Source: Dermatophagoides farinae
Taxonomy: Eukaryota; Arthropoda; Arachnida; Sarcoptiformes; Pyroglyphidae
Assembly: GCF_024713945.1 (NCBI RefSeq)
Contig: NC_134684.1
Coordinates: 2,461,001 to 2,525,000, forward strand
Direction: 5' to 3'
DNA length: 64,000 nucleotides
Below are positions 50,810-64,000 of the stretch, one piece after another; position 1 is the stretch's first letter; each line of letters begins with the position of its first letter. Below the pieces are notes generated by a model. That model had not been told where the DNA came from. It searched no databases and saw only the letters and a list, made by a program, of their open reading frames with translations. Position numbers and translations under genes: made by a program.

Positions 50810-53459
50810 TTTTTATTAAAATTTTTCTTTGCAATTTAATAATAATCGAATTAAATCGATAATAATAATAATAATTTGGATATTTTATCCTATTCATTGA
50901 TAATGATGACATTAATGTTGATGATGATGATGATGATACGATTTCAATTTGAAGATTCATTTAAATTGATGAATGAAAATCGATATACACACACACACAC
51001 ACATAAAACCTATTGAGATGATTGAGATCGAAATTGAAATTTGAAAATAAAAAAGATTAAAATTCCAATGATGATGAGATCACAACAAACAAACAAACAA
51101 AACTGAAAAAAAACAACAACAGAAACAATAATAATAATAATAAAACTAAAAAATAGGAAAGATGGTGCAAATGATGTGGTTGATGAAACAATTTTCAAAT
51201 TGGAACAGAAATTTTTTTTTTCATAAAATTTCAAAAAATCCAAAATCGACAACAAGAATCACTGTGGCAACATTAACCGGATAACTGACAATGATTGACT
51301 AAGAATCCAGATGCAATGATATTATTGATGTGGCTGATTTTGTTGAGTCGACAAAATGGATTTGATGCATCGTTTAGCATTGTGTGTGTGTGTGTGCACA
51401 CATACCATAAACCGATGTTGATGATGATGATGATCAAAACGAATGATGAGAAAGAAGAGAAAAGGAAAAAAAAGGATCTCATTGAAAAATACGATTTCTG
51501 GATACAACAACATCAACAAACGACATCAACAACAAACAACAACAACAACCACAATCATATAACTACCACAATATCATCATACAGCAACATTAAAAGAAAA
51601 AACCACCACCATTAACACAACGATCACGATGACTACTACTACGGCGTGATCGATGAAGAAAAAGAAAAAAAAAGTAGAGAATGAATGTGAATGAAGTGAA
51701 TGGAAAAAAAAATTTTTTTTTCTTCTTTTTTTTTCCTTTTTGGCCACCAAATTTTAGAAGAAGATATATCACAGTATAATAATCATTGTCGCCGCCACCA
51801 CCATCAACAACAACGACATCATCAAGTTGACATTATTGGCCGATACGATGCAATGGAATTATTTTATATCTTTCAAATGGAACCAAAAAAATCACATACG
51901 ATACAATGAAAACATGAAACAGGCAAAATAGCATCGTTATTCAATAAGATGATGATGATGATGATGACGATGATGACAATATCATTGTTGACGACAAAGA
52001 AGACGACGACGACGACGACATACATTCGTTTTGATTGTCATTTTTTTTTTGTTTTGTTTTGTTTTGTATGTGTTTGTGTCTAATTTCTATTCACTTAGTT
52101 ATTTAGTTTTAGTTATCACTTTGTTCTTAGTTTGTTGTTGTCTTGGTTGTTGTTATTGTTGTTGTTGTTGATGATGATGATGCTGATAAACAACTTGTCG
52201 TATTTAAATTCTTGTTGCATTGTTATATAGTGAAGGAGTGAGAGAGAGAAAGAGGGCCAAATATCGGAATTCAATTGTCAAATTGTGTGTGTGTGTGTGT
52301 GTGTGAGTGTATCTTGTAACGAATGAATTGCCGGTACAATTGAATCAACACGCACATAAGCACAAAAACGATGACAATGATAACGATGAAAACAATAGAA
52401 TCGAGGTTTTTCTGCTTCGTTTTTTTTTCTATTATTTTGGCCGTTGTTGTTGTATTTTTTTTTGTTATTTCACACTGAACTTGGAATAGAAGTAGAAGAA
52501 AAAAAATCGAATCAACGGAATGGATTTTGTTGTTAAGTTCAATGACAATTCTTTTATTTAGTGAGATGAATTGTGATGATGATGATTTGATGTGATGTGA
52601 AATTTGCGTTTTTTTTTCTCTCACTGTTGTTATTATTATTATTATTGTCAATGGTCGTAATTTGTTTTTGTTTTCAAGTGAATGAATGAATGAATGAATG
52701 GGAAAAAAATTCAATATAATTCACGATTCTTGAACAAACCAATATTCATTTCTCCACCTACGAGAATGACACGTCAATGACATTTATGTATCTAGAATAA
52801 ACAAAAAAAAAACAAAACAAAAATTCAATATGAACATTATTATTCTTTTTTCATTTTTTTGTGTAGAATTATAGTGGAAAGAAAAGATAGAATTTTTTGT
52901 TTTGGGTTTCTCAAAGTATATTCCAGAAATAGAACCAAACATGAATAAGAATTTTTTTTTGTTTTTTTTTGAATTCCAATTCATTAGTACAAATCAATGA
53001 GTTTTGATTATGATTTTTTTTTATTGAAACAAATGAAAAAACGACCACCAAGGCTACCCCAGTTGCCAAGAAGAAAATGATGATGATGATAATGAAAAAT
53101 CAAACAAAAAAAATGAAACAAAAATAAAGATCGAAATTCTTTCGGAATTCATCATTAACTGTTTTTTGAACTTGATTCTGGCAAAAATTTTTTTTGGCCC
53201 ATTGTCATTATTGATTTTTTGGCACAATTGTTTGTTTCTAGGTTACTATAAAAACCATCATCATCATCATCATTCTTTGGTTGGCAATCATGTTGAATGT
53301 TGTCAATTTTTTTTTGTTTTTGTTTTATTTGAAACTTTCTGATAATAATAATAATAAATGACGATGATGATGATGATGATGGAAAAAAATAGAAGAATTT
53401 CATAGAATTTTGCAATAATAATAATCATTGAAAAATTTCATTTTGAAACAAACATTGAA

Positions 53460-53490
<31 letters not shown>

Positions 53491-56400
53491 ACAACAAAAA
53501 CAATCCGAAAAGTTTTCCCATTTTCGATCCAAATAAAATGAAATTTGATTGAAGTTCTTGTTTTATTTTTCCATTCAAAAACATTTGAAAAGGGGATGAA
53601 ATTTTTTTTCTTTCTCTCATCATCATTTCAAATCAACCCAAATGAATGGATGGGATGAGTTTTTTTTTTTGTTTTTTGTTTTGTTTTTCATTCATTTCGC
53701 ATTGATCAAATTGACCAATTTGATTCCTGAAAAATATTTGTAAGATTAAAACTTTTTATTATTTCAAATGACAAATCTCTTGTTGCTTGATTAGTGACAT
53801 CAAATTAAAATTTGAATCGTTCAGTTTGAAAAAAACCATGAAAAAGTTAAATCAAAGGGCAACTACTATGCAGATGGACCAGGATGTTTTTTTTCTGACC
53901 AATTAGCCAACACATTGTTATTTTTGTCAAAATAAAAAACAAAAATTAATTTTTTCCTGTTGTTTTTTTTTCATTGACAGATGTTATCTGATTAATACAG
54001 TGGATACAAACATGGAATGACAGGAGAAAAAAAAACAAAAGATAAGATTCGAAATTTGATAAAAAAAAATTCATATCAAAGATTCCAGATGGCAAATTGA
54101 AAGTGATGGATAAAAAAACAAGTAAGAGAAGAAGAAGAAGAAAAAAAATCCTGGTTCCGAGAATAAAATGTGAATGAAATGTAGGATAATATATTATTGC
54201 ATCATATACATGAAAAACTACTACTTGTTGTATACAAGTGAATTTTGTTTCTTTTTTTTTCCATACAACAATTGTGAATAAAACAAATTCTGATGAAATT
54301 ATGTATTTTGTTACCAAATCATTCATTGATGATGTTGTTGTTGTTGTTGATGATCATGATGATGATGATGATGTTTAATAATAATTTGTAATGTTTATTT
54401 TCAAATTTGAAAATGAATATCATTATTATTATTTTGAAGAATAACAAAAACAAAGTATAGAAAACGCAAACACACACACACACGAATTACCCCGATCAGA
54501 TCATCATCAAATCATCGACCGAAAGCATCTGTCGATTCGTGCGTTTATATTTATAAGTTGTTTAATGTTTTATGATAATCATTTTTTTTTGTTTTGTTAA
54601 ACATTGAAATAAAAAGGCTATTGTGCTCATCGATTGGCCAAAAAAAAAAATGATTATGATGATGATGATGATGATGATTATAAGGTTGGCGTGTTTGCTT
54701 ACCATGCCTATGTGGTGGTATGTTTGTATGTATATATACATATATACAACACAAGAGTGCATCAACATTGAAATCGACATTAAGATTTTTCTGTTTTTCC
54801 TTATATAAACAGAATTATATATATAAAATTATTATTATTATTACTACGAAATATGTGTGTGTGTGTCTGTGTGTGTGCGTAAAGGGTAGAGAAAACAAAA
54901 AAAAAGTATAAGGTGGATGTTTTTCAAAAATTTGAAATTCATATTCATGTTATATATAGAAAAAAAACTATTTTCATCATGATCAATTATTTTGACCTTT
55001 AGCAATTTTTTTTTTCCCATTCATTGGAGATATTCGATCATATTATATCAATTAATGATTGGTTTTTCTGTAAGAATAAAATAGGAAAAAAAATTAACAA
55101 ATTTTTTTTCGGACATCGTAGGCGTATAAAAAAAGGGGTTTTTTCCTGTAATTTGCAAGGATTATCTGTGAAAAAAAAAATGGAAACTTGATCGCCATTG
55201 AATTGAATATATATGAAAAGCCAATAGGTTCCTGTGTGTGTGTGTGTGTGTATGTGTCAGATATTGTCAGTGGCGTGTGGTCAATGTCCAATGAAATAAC
55301 ATTAAGTTCAATTACATTTATCATTTATATATGAACAAAAAAAAAATACACTCGTATATCTGATTATAACATTTGACCAGTAGTATAGTATATTATATAA
55401 AAGTATAATTTTGGCCAATTCGTTACATTGCATATATTATAATATATATGTTTGAAAATAAAATCCTCATCAGTAGATAGGGATTGAAACAGATCGAATT
55501 TGATGTTTAAGATGATGAAATATACGTATATATATCAAGTTTATTTGTCGCTTAAAGCGAATGTAGAAAACAAAAATCAACAGGGAATGTTTAGTGGAAA
55601 AAAAATAAGAACCAAGATTATGAATGAGAGTTGCCTCTCCATCAACAACAACAACAACAAAAACAACAACAGCAACAACAACAACAAGTCCATTTCATCA
55701 ACCAAGTTCAAATTTGTTATTGAAAAAAAAATTAAAGACAAGTTATTATGCATATGTAATGGCCAAAACATCAATCCATCTATCTAGTTGACTGTAAAAA
55801 ACGAAAAAAAAGCAGAAATATTTTCATTTCATCTTGGACAATATTTCATTTTGATTCACCTGTTTTTGGTTGAATGATGTGGAATAAAATGATGACCATC
55901 ATAACCAAAAAAGAAAAAAAACGCTATGTCATCCAAACATGATCAACAACTAGTTATCGTCAGCATCATGGTGAATTGGAAAAAAAAGCTCAACATAATC
56001 AGTTTTATAATTTGATTTTTTTTTCGTTCAATCAATTTTTAATTTCAAATGAAAATTTTTTGTCAAACAAACACACATAAACACCTCTGTCAGAAGTGAT
56101 AATTTAATAAATATGTATGTATGTGTGTGTGTGTGTGTGTGTATGTTCCATGATCGATAAAATAACTGAATGATTCCCATGTTCCATTTTTTTTCTGATT
56201 ATTAATTAAAAATTTCTTTCCATAAAGACTCATATAACTCTAATCATTGGGATCTTTTTTTCATTTCTTCTTTCATCATTTCGATGATCAAAAAAAAAAA
56301 TGTTCACAGTTTCTTTTTACTTGAGAGAAAAAAATCTGATTTTGACACTTTTGTTCTGTGACACACAGGTATGCCATACATGATGGAACCATAAGTTGTT

Positions 56401-57200
56401 GACAAACAATCATCATCATCATCATCATCATCCTGATCATTATCGATCGATCGATCGATCCAAATCAATAATTATCGATTAAATTAGATCATTAGATCAT
56501 TGTTGAATTGATGAGAAAATAAAACAAAAAAAATGTCAACACTCATGTTATTGTTATGAAATTGAAAAACATTCATGCTGTTTTATTAGCAGAAAAAAAA
56601 TATGAATATGAAGCTTATTGACCTATTTTTAGCGAGAGAAAGAGAGAGAAAGAATCTAATGATCGACTGTGGAGAAAATATAATGAAATTTCATAATTAG
56701 CTTTATTTGCTGTTCGGTTTTTTTTTCTCCCAAACTTCATAATGATTGATTGAATTCTATTTTAAAAAAAAATCATCAGCAAAAAAAACACACAACTGTG
56801 AATTGATTGATTTCAGAATCGTTTTTTTTTTGTTCCGTTGTTGAGAAAACACACACAATACAAAAATCAATGTCAAGGAAATGAAAAATTTTTGTTTTCT
56901 TTTTCTTGAATTGTATCCAATTGATGTAGTTTTTTTCTTTTGGTTTTGGTTTTGTTTTGATCCATTTTATTCGTAAGGCCCTTGGGCCATGTTGGATTAT
57001 TTACCACTCAACATCAACTTAATCTCACTGTTGATCATTAGAGTTGAACGTTTTTTTTTTCATTCGTTTATATTTTAATCAACTCCATTCATTGTTGCAT
57101 TATTGATCAATACACAATGAATTTGATTTTGTCATTTTATCGGTTTTTTTTTTTGGTATTGTTGTTGTTGTTTGAAAAAGACTCACTTTAATTAGGAATT
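50810..57200. other. non-coding region upstream of taiman, proximal part
   Basis: No credible coding exon. It contains (ATG)n and (CA)n tracts next to 50990, (CGA)n at about 52000-52018, (GT)n at 52285-52304, (CAA)n at 53461-53488 and an (ATCG)n run at 56442-56460. The taiman promoter or further 5' UTR exons probably lie somewhere here, but no start site can be chosen. Confidence 0.5.
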
Positions 57201-58692
57201 TTGATGAACAAAACAAGAATAATAACGGAATATTGCCAACGATTGTACAATTTTCTCATTATATTTATTTTGTTATTGGTGATATTGTGTGTGTGTGTGT
57301 GTGTGTGTGTGAACATTATCGTATGAATCACATTTCATCAAGGCCAATGACGTTTGGACAAAATGTTTGGTTGATGATGATCAAGATGATGGTTTTTTTT
57401 TGTTTTGTTTTCATTTCATTTCATTTTCCATTCATTTTAAATACCAATATATTCTATTGCTGATCATCATCATCATCATCATCATGATCATTTATTGTAA
57501 TAATTATTGTAATCATTATCATTGATGACAATAATAATAATGACGATGATGATGATGATGATAATAATGATAATAAACAAAAAGAAAAATAAAAAGCTCA
57601 ATTGTCATTATATGATCATCATCATCATCATCAAATTATCCTATTTGATTATCTTATGCTATGAAAAATCATCAGCAACAAGGTGTAACGACCATATTTT
57701 TATAACAACACAATAAACAATAAACAGACAAACAAACAGACACACGAAAATAGATGCCGTTCAGTGCTAATACGGTCATAGTTACAAGTGCAAAAAAAAG
57801 GCAAAAGAATGAATGAAAATTATCTACACAACAACAACAACAACAGAAAGAGAAAAAAACGGAAATTAAATGAATGAAAAAAAAATCCAATTTAAAAAAC
57901 TGACATACTGACATTTTCATTCAAGATCAAGGTGGTGGTGGTAGTAGTAGTGAGAGGGCATGATTCATGCATACTAAAAAAAAGGATTAATTTCAACTGA
58001 AAAAAAAACGGAAAAGAAACCATAGAAAAGACATCATTGTTGAATGAATAATTTAAACCATAAACCATAATGATGATGATGATAATAATAAGAAGAAAAT
58101 TGTAGATTTATACAAATTTTCAGATAAAACAAGAAAAACAAGTCATCATCATCATCATAAAAGATACTATTAAATGGAAACATTGAATGAATGAATGAAT
58201 GAATGGATTTTCCCGTAACAGCGGTTATACGTTAGTTTGTTGTTGTTGTTTAATCTTTTTTTTTCACGTTGAAAACTTTATGATATACGAAAATAATGTG
58301 AATCCTGTGCATATATCAATCGATGAGAACGAAAAAATCTGAATGAAAAAACGAACAAGCCTCTTTTTGTGTGTGTGTGTGTGTACACATTTGGGTTAGT
58401 ATTAGAAATACAAAAATCGAGTGTAAACCAATCGAATAGTAGTATTCTAGACAGAAAATCAAAAATCATACAGACAAAATTCGTTTATTATTATAATATA
58501 CAAAACATCCTGATTATCATTATTACTCGCTGGTGCCATTATTATTATTATTATTATCATCATCATCATCATGGCAACAAAGAATAAAAGAAAAATTCAA
58601 AGTTTAAGTTTTCAAGATCATCATCATCATCATCAGGTGTTTTTCATTTTCTACACTAAACTAAATAATAATTACTATCATTTAAAATGATG

Positions 58693-58693
<1 letters not shown>

Positions 58694-58746
<53 letters not shown>

Positions 58747-58747
58747 C
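58694..58747. repeat. (CAA)n microsatellite
   Basis: About eighteen perfect CAA units continuing into imperfect CTACAA units. It is the longest uninterrupted trinucleotide tract noticed outside genes. The same unit encodes the poly-Gln runs of taiman. Confidence 0.95.
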
Positions 58748-61272
58748 TACAACTACAACAACAACATCAGCGTTGAATAATATACTACTACCTTTTACTA
58801 CTTTATATTATTCACATTCAAATTAAATGAATGACTGAATGAATGAATGAAAGATTGTATAATTGAATGGAATAAAATGAAATGAAATTGTAATTGTATG
58901 CACACTGTACACACTGTACACACACATCACCATCATGATCATGATGATGATAATCACCTGAGAAATAAAAATCGTGATGATCATACACCATTATCGTATG
59001 TGGCCAAAATAATAACAACAACATTAACGAAACAAAAAAAAAACAAAAACAAAATAAAATAAAATAAAATAAAAACACATGGCAAACAAATCGGTTCATT
59101 TATTCAGAATGGGGAATTTGATTTAGAACTACAAAACAAAACAAAACAAAAAGAAATGGCTACAATTCCTAAAATACCATATCATCATCCATTGAAAATA
59201 ACGGTCATTGTTGAATCATGTAAAGAAAAACCTGTTGAAGACAGAATTTTTTTCCCTCTTGGATTATTCACATTTTTATTTATTATTATAATTATTATGA
59301 TGACTAGGTGATGAATTTTTTTTTGTTTTGTTTCTTTTACATTCATTTGGTAATTATTATCATCATATGCTTGGTGACAATTGACAATCATCATGATGAC
59401 AGTGTTGTTGGTGTGGAATGTGAAATCAAGAAATGCCAAAAAAAAAAAAAATAAAAAAAAAATAAAAAATGAAATTCCTAAACATATATGAGATATATAT
59501 GGAGATTATCCTTTTTAATCAAATGTGTAGAAAATTTCTTGTGTGGAAATAATGATCGTAACAGGAAATGAAATTATAATGATAACATATGTCTGATTTT
59601 TGAGGCCCAACAAAACGATTATCATGATGATGATGATGATGACGATGAGAAAGATGAAAACAAATTTATGATAATTTATATCTGCTATTTTTTTTACCTT
59701 ACCTTCATAATAATGATAATAATTTAAATAATTAACTTCTTAAATTAGTTTGATATATGAATGAAAAAAATTTCAATAAAAAAAAAGTAACCAAAGAAAC
59801 AAAAATGACCGCTTTGCTTGACTTGCGTGAATATTTTTTTTTTTTTTTTTGGTTTGGATATTAAAATGATATGGCTATAATTTTTTTTCTGTTTTGATTG
59901 GATCCAGCATGGATTAACAGTAATTTTGTTTTTTTGTTGTTTTGGTCTTTTGCGCACCTGTCCAAATGTAACGGAGTATAACGGAATTTGTTTGTTTTTT
60001 TTCTGTAAGGAACATAATCTTATCATTTTTCTTTGGTTTTTTTTTCTTTTCTGGTGACAAACAAAATAATAATAATAATAATCTGTCAAATGATATAATG
60101 TATGATTGAATTTCTTGTTTTGTTGCACATTTTTTTTTTCATTTATTTAAAATGCACCTATTATCTGATAATCTATGCAAGTATGTTTACTGGAAAATGT
60201 TTGCTGAAAACCAGAAACAAAAACACGAATGAATTGCACTGTAATATTACGTAATGGAAACAAATTTTTTGAAACAAAAATTAAGTACCAAGTACCAATT
60301 TTTTTTTGGCATTGTCTGTTGTTTTGTTATTAAAACAAAAAAAAATGGATTCTTTGTGCATATATAGCGAATCTAATCAATAACAAAAATTCATTTGAAA
60401 ATATTACATCGATTATCATTGTTGTTGTTGTTGTTGTTGTTGTTGCCATTATTATATGCTATTAAATAACCATATGACCAAAACCTAGAAAAAAAAGAAA
60501 ACAATGAACAATAGATAACAGAGACAAAAGAAAAAAAAAGTAGTAGCTACTCGAGCTTGATCGAATAATTTGAAATGATCAGATGAGTATAATATTATCA
60601 GCAATGTGGAATGATCACACAATGGACCAAACTAACCAAAAAGAAAAAAAAATCAATCGACCAACCAAAATGGCTAAAATATTTTAGACTAATAATAATC
60701 ACACATATACTTATGGTTTGTTATGATGATAATACACAAACAAACAACACAGGTTAAATAGTTGATTCAAATTATGTTGTATAATAATAATAATAATAGC
60801 CTGTAGTCAGCCACATACACATATAAACAATCGGTTGGTGGCCTTCAGCAAACAAAAAAAAAACGAAGAGAAAAAGAAGAATATAAAAACCGATTTTTGT
60901 CCTAACAACAACAACAACAACAGCAAAACGATGCCATTGAATTGATGGTGATTTTTAAGAGGCACCAACCAACCAACCTATCAACCAATGTGAGAATAGA
61001 GCGAAACACAGAAAAAAAGGTAAAATAATTCTACATTAGCCATATATAACTATATGGCCAGCGAACCAAACTTTCTTTTCATTTCATATTCAAATACAAT
61101 AGAAATGAAATGAACAAAAAAAATTGGTGTGAACATGCATACACCACCACCACCACCACCATACGCATCATACATATACAACAACAATACATTCTAAACA
61201 TCCATAGAATAGGCCAGAAGTAAAATAAGTCTTTGGAGGAAGAAAAAAAAATACCGATGTAAAATGTTCCGA

Positions 61273-61279
61273 TGTGTGT

Positions 61280-61311
<32 letters not shown>
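61273..61311. repeat. (GT)n microsatellite
   Basis: A GT dinucleotide tract of about 39 bp with one GTAT interruption. Confidence 0.95.
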
Positions 61312-61542
61312 TGAAACATTTCATCACTAAAAAATTTTCAATTCAATATGTGAATGAAAAACTAGCGATAGTGAATGGACGATTGATATTGTTGCTTACA
61401 ACACAAGATGAAAGTTTGAATGATTTTAGTATGGAGAACAATGGATTATTATGCGTATTTTGACGTTTGTTTTTGTTCTCTTTTCGTTTTTTTTCTTCAA
61501 TTTAAATTCAACAAGTCAGCATCATCAGAGTTAAATGAAAAA

Positions 61543-61545
<3 letters not shown>

Positions 61546-61583
<38 letters not shown>
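61546..61583. repeat. (GA)n microsatellite
   Basis: About nineteen uninterrupted GA units. GAGA-factor-type proteins bind such tracts in insects; a role here is not shown. Confidence 0.95.
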
Positions 61584-61585
<2 letters not shown>

Positions 61586-62080
61586 TACATTCACTATGTT
61601 CGTGTATTTAAATCTTTCACTACCTGATTTTTTTTTCAATTTCATTTTAGCTGCTGAATATATTCATTAATATTCCTTCGGTTCGTTGATTTGAATTGTC
61701 AAAAAAAAAACGAAACAAAAAAAAATAAAATTGAATTGGGAAAACGTCGTTTTGTCATTTCAATAATCGATTTATGAAAAAAAAAATAAATGATGAAAGG
61801 ATGAATTATGGGAAATGTATCGTCAAACACGCACAGACACACACAATGGACCATTCTGAAAAAAGTGTAATTTACTAATGAATTTGAATTTCTTGGAAAA
61901 ATTTAAATTTTTTTTTCTTTCTTAAATTCTTCAAATCAAGAAATAGCTAATCATCCATTTTCCATTTCGAATATTTATATATATTACTTGGCCTCAATGT
62001 TTTCTTTTTTTTATTATAATATATTTATATGCATCATAATCGTCACCATCATCATCATCATCATCAGTCATTCATTCATG

Positions 62081-62081
<1 letters not shown>

Positions 62082-62111
<30 letters not shown>
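62082..62111. repeat. (CA)n microsatellite
   Basis: Fifteen CA units. One of many CA/GT tracts in the window. Confidence 0.95.
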
Positions 62112-62113
<2 letters not shown>

Positions 62114-64000
62114 CATCGCCATCATCAAACAATGCATACGGATATGAATTTTTCTTCTTTTTCTTGTTCTTCACTCAATTCTCGATGCAATTTCACATAA
62201 ATATATGAAAAGAAACATTGGAAGAAAAAAAAATATTCAACAAACAAACAACGAAAGAAAAAAAAAGACATTAACTATTCGCGTATTTGAACATTAGTCA
62301 CAAATACACACACACAGACACACACAGACAGACACACACATCAATATTATGAATTTAGACTACACAGGTATAGATATACAAAAAAGATTCGTCATCATTA
62401 TCATCATCATCATCATCGTGTATAATATGAATTGTATGATGGTATGCACAAATGGTGGTTGTATTTTTTTTTATTTTTTATTTTATTTTTCACAGGATAA
62501 TAACACATACAATTGAAGAAAAGTTTTTCAAATTTAAAATACACACAAAGATATTGTATGGTTGAAATGGAACAAATAGAAAAAGAGAAAAGAAAAAAAA
62601 ATTTTTAAATGAAAGAATATGTATAAAAGCCATAATTGTGTATTTCTTATGATGATGATGATGATCGTCATCTTTGTCATCATCATCATCATCAGTATCA
62701 TTATGATCATTTTGAAATAAAATGTCGATTATGGCCGGTCGACAATCTGCTGTCTATTTGTGTGTGTGTGTCGTGTGCCGGATATCAATATATTTTTCCA
62801 TTGTAACCATAATGATAAATGTAGAAAATAGTCGAAAGACATATTCTAGTTCTCAATTTTTTTTGTTCCCGACAAGAAAAAAAAAGGAAATTAAAAAAAA
62901 ACACACACACACACACACTTCATCAGAACAGAACTACTAAGATATGATATATTTGTTTGGAACGATGAAAAAAAAAAACACAACACCATCAATGATTGAA
63001 TCTCAATGAATATGAATGGTATATGTATGTATGAATCGTGATCAAACAATTTATTACTCATATATACAGAAAAAAAACATGATGATGAAAAAATTTTATT
63101 ATTGCACAAACAAACATAAAAACAAAATAACAAGATAAAGATCAACAAATATGATAAGGTCATTATCATCGTTAATTAAATGTAAATACCCAATCATCAT
63201 CATCATCATCATCATTAAAAGTTGTAATAATAATGGGAAAAAAACATCAATACACTCAAAAAAAAAACAAAACAGAAATCAATTATCGATTATGATAATT
63301 GATGTGATCAAAATCTATCGATAATGGTGGATAAAAAAAAAGAAAAGAAAATGTTGAACCGTTATTCTCAAGTGTTAAATTTACGCACAAACTTACACAT
63401 ACACACACACAATGATAATGAATGGTGAAGAATTTCAAGAATTCAAGATAAAATTTAAAATTCTGTTTAAAAAAACATAGAAATCAATCAAAATGAGATA
63501 AAATGAAAAACTCATCTTGTGATTTGTGTAGCTCAAGGCCAATGAATGGAGGTATACACAAAAAAAAATTATGCAGTATGTAACAAGTGATTTTTGTTTC
63601 CTTCCACCTCTTTCGACATATCAATAATTCCATGGCCAAAGGAAAAAAAATCTGAATGACTGATACTATTTTTTTTCCACTGTCTAGATTGATCTTAGAC
63701 ACTGGAAAAAAACAGCCCACAAATTGCCAATTAACGAATCAAACACATACACACACAAAAAAAATACATGAAAATAAATGAAAACAAAAAAAAATTGAAT
63801 TTATAGCTAATAATAATGTGGTTGGACCGAATGAGAAAAAAAAACATTAACAGCAACGAAAAACAGAAACAAAAAATTAAAGGAAACTTGAAAAGTCGAT
63901 TATAGATTTCGTAGAAATGAATTTCGATTGATTGAAAATACTCGTGAAAAAAACAAAAATTCATTGATGGATTGAATTTTTATTTTTTTTCGTTGTTTCG

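Larger units (their letters stand above)
57201..64000. other. non-coding region upstream of taiman, distal part
   Basis: The same texture continues to the window end. Tracts include (CAA)n at 58694-58747, (GT)n at 61273-61311, (GA)n at 61546-61583 and (CA)n at 62082-62111. Open frames here translate microsatellites or A/T runs. No gene, tRNA-like cloverleaf or mobile element was recognised. Confidence 0.5.

Noticed and set aside
51295-51909. Open frames rich in Thr, Asn, His and Lys upstream of taiman
   Set aside because: No domain or splice context; the composition is that of CAA/CAT repeats and A runs.
54551-54911. Overlapping small open frames on both strands
   Set aside because: They translate (ATG)n, (TATA)n and (GT)n tracts.
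59745-60128. 127-codon minus-strand frame with many Lys and Gln
   Set aside because: Dominated by A/T homopolymers; no recognisable domain and no splice partners.
1-64000. Search for CRISPR arrays, operons, tRNA or rRNA genes and intact transposons
   Set aside because: No direct repeats with unique spacers, no cloverleaf with a consensus B box and no terminal inverted repeats with a transposase were recognised by eye; the only transposase-related sequence is the HTH gene at 22576-23399.

Overview
The window is nuclear DNA from an arthropod. It is very AT-rich, full of (CAT)n/(ATG)n, (CA)n and (CAA)n microsatellites and A/T homopolymers, with many introns of only 52-82 bp. The coding content and tiny introns fit an acariform, probably astigmatan (dust-mite-like), mite; this assignment is inference, because no species marker is present. 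No rRNA, tRNA, CRISPR, operon or intact transposon was recognised.

Layout. 1-5366 is non-coding and leads to a GAS2-like gene of the pickled-eggs type on the plus strand (5367-12195, eight coding exons, CH and GAR domains). Next come three intronless genes for single-pass, cysteine-bearing or glycosylated membrane proteins of unknown function (12965-13672 +, 13950-15005 +, 15054-15731 -). Then brahma (16127-21606 -, five coding exons, 1739 aa), the SWI/SNF ATPase. A divergent promoter region of about 970 bp separates brahma from a two-exon gene for a pogo/CENP-B-type helix-turn-helix protein (22576-23399 +). That gene lies tail to tail with a small membrane-protein gene (23466-23879 -).

The second half is dominated by one gene on the minus strand, taiman (the arthropod NCOA/p160 steroid-receptor coactivator). 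Nine coding exons span 26510-35825. A first coding exon at 49848-50809 matches them in splice phase across a 14.0 kb intron. The modelled protein is 3128 aa, swollen by homopolymer tracts. The rest, 50810-64000, holds no convincing gene.

Two of the recognised genes are nuclear regulators that can act on the same promoters: Taiman is recruited by nuclear receptors and Brahma remodels nucleosomes. The GAS2-like protein is cytoskeletal. The membrane-protein cluster at 12965-15731 and the transposase-derived HTH gene are the least explained parts. All exon models come from reading splice sites, phase and family resemblance by eye; no transcripts or searches were available.
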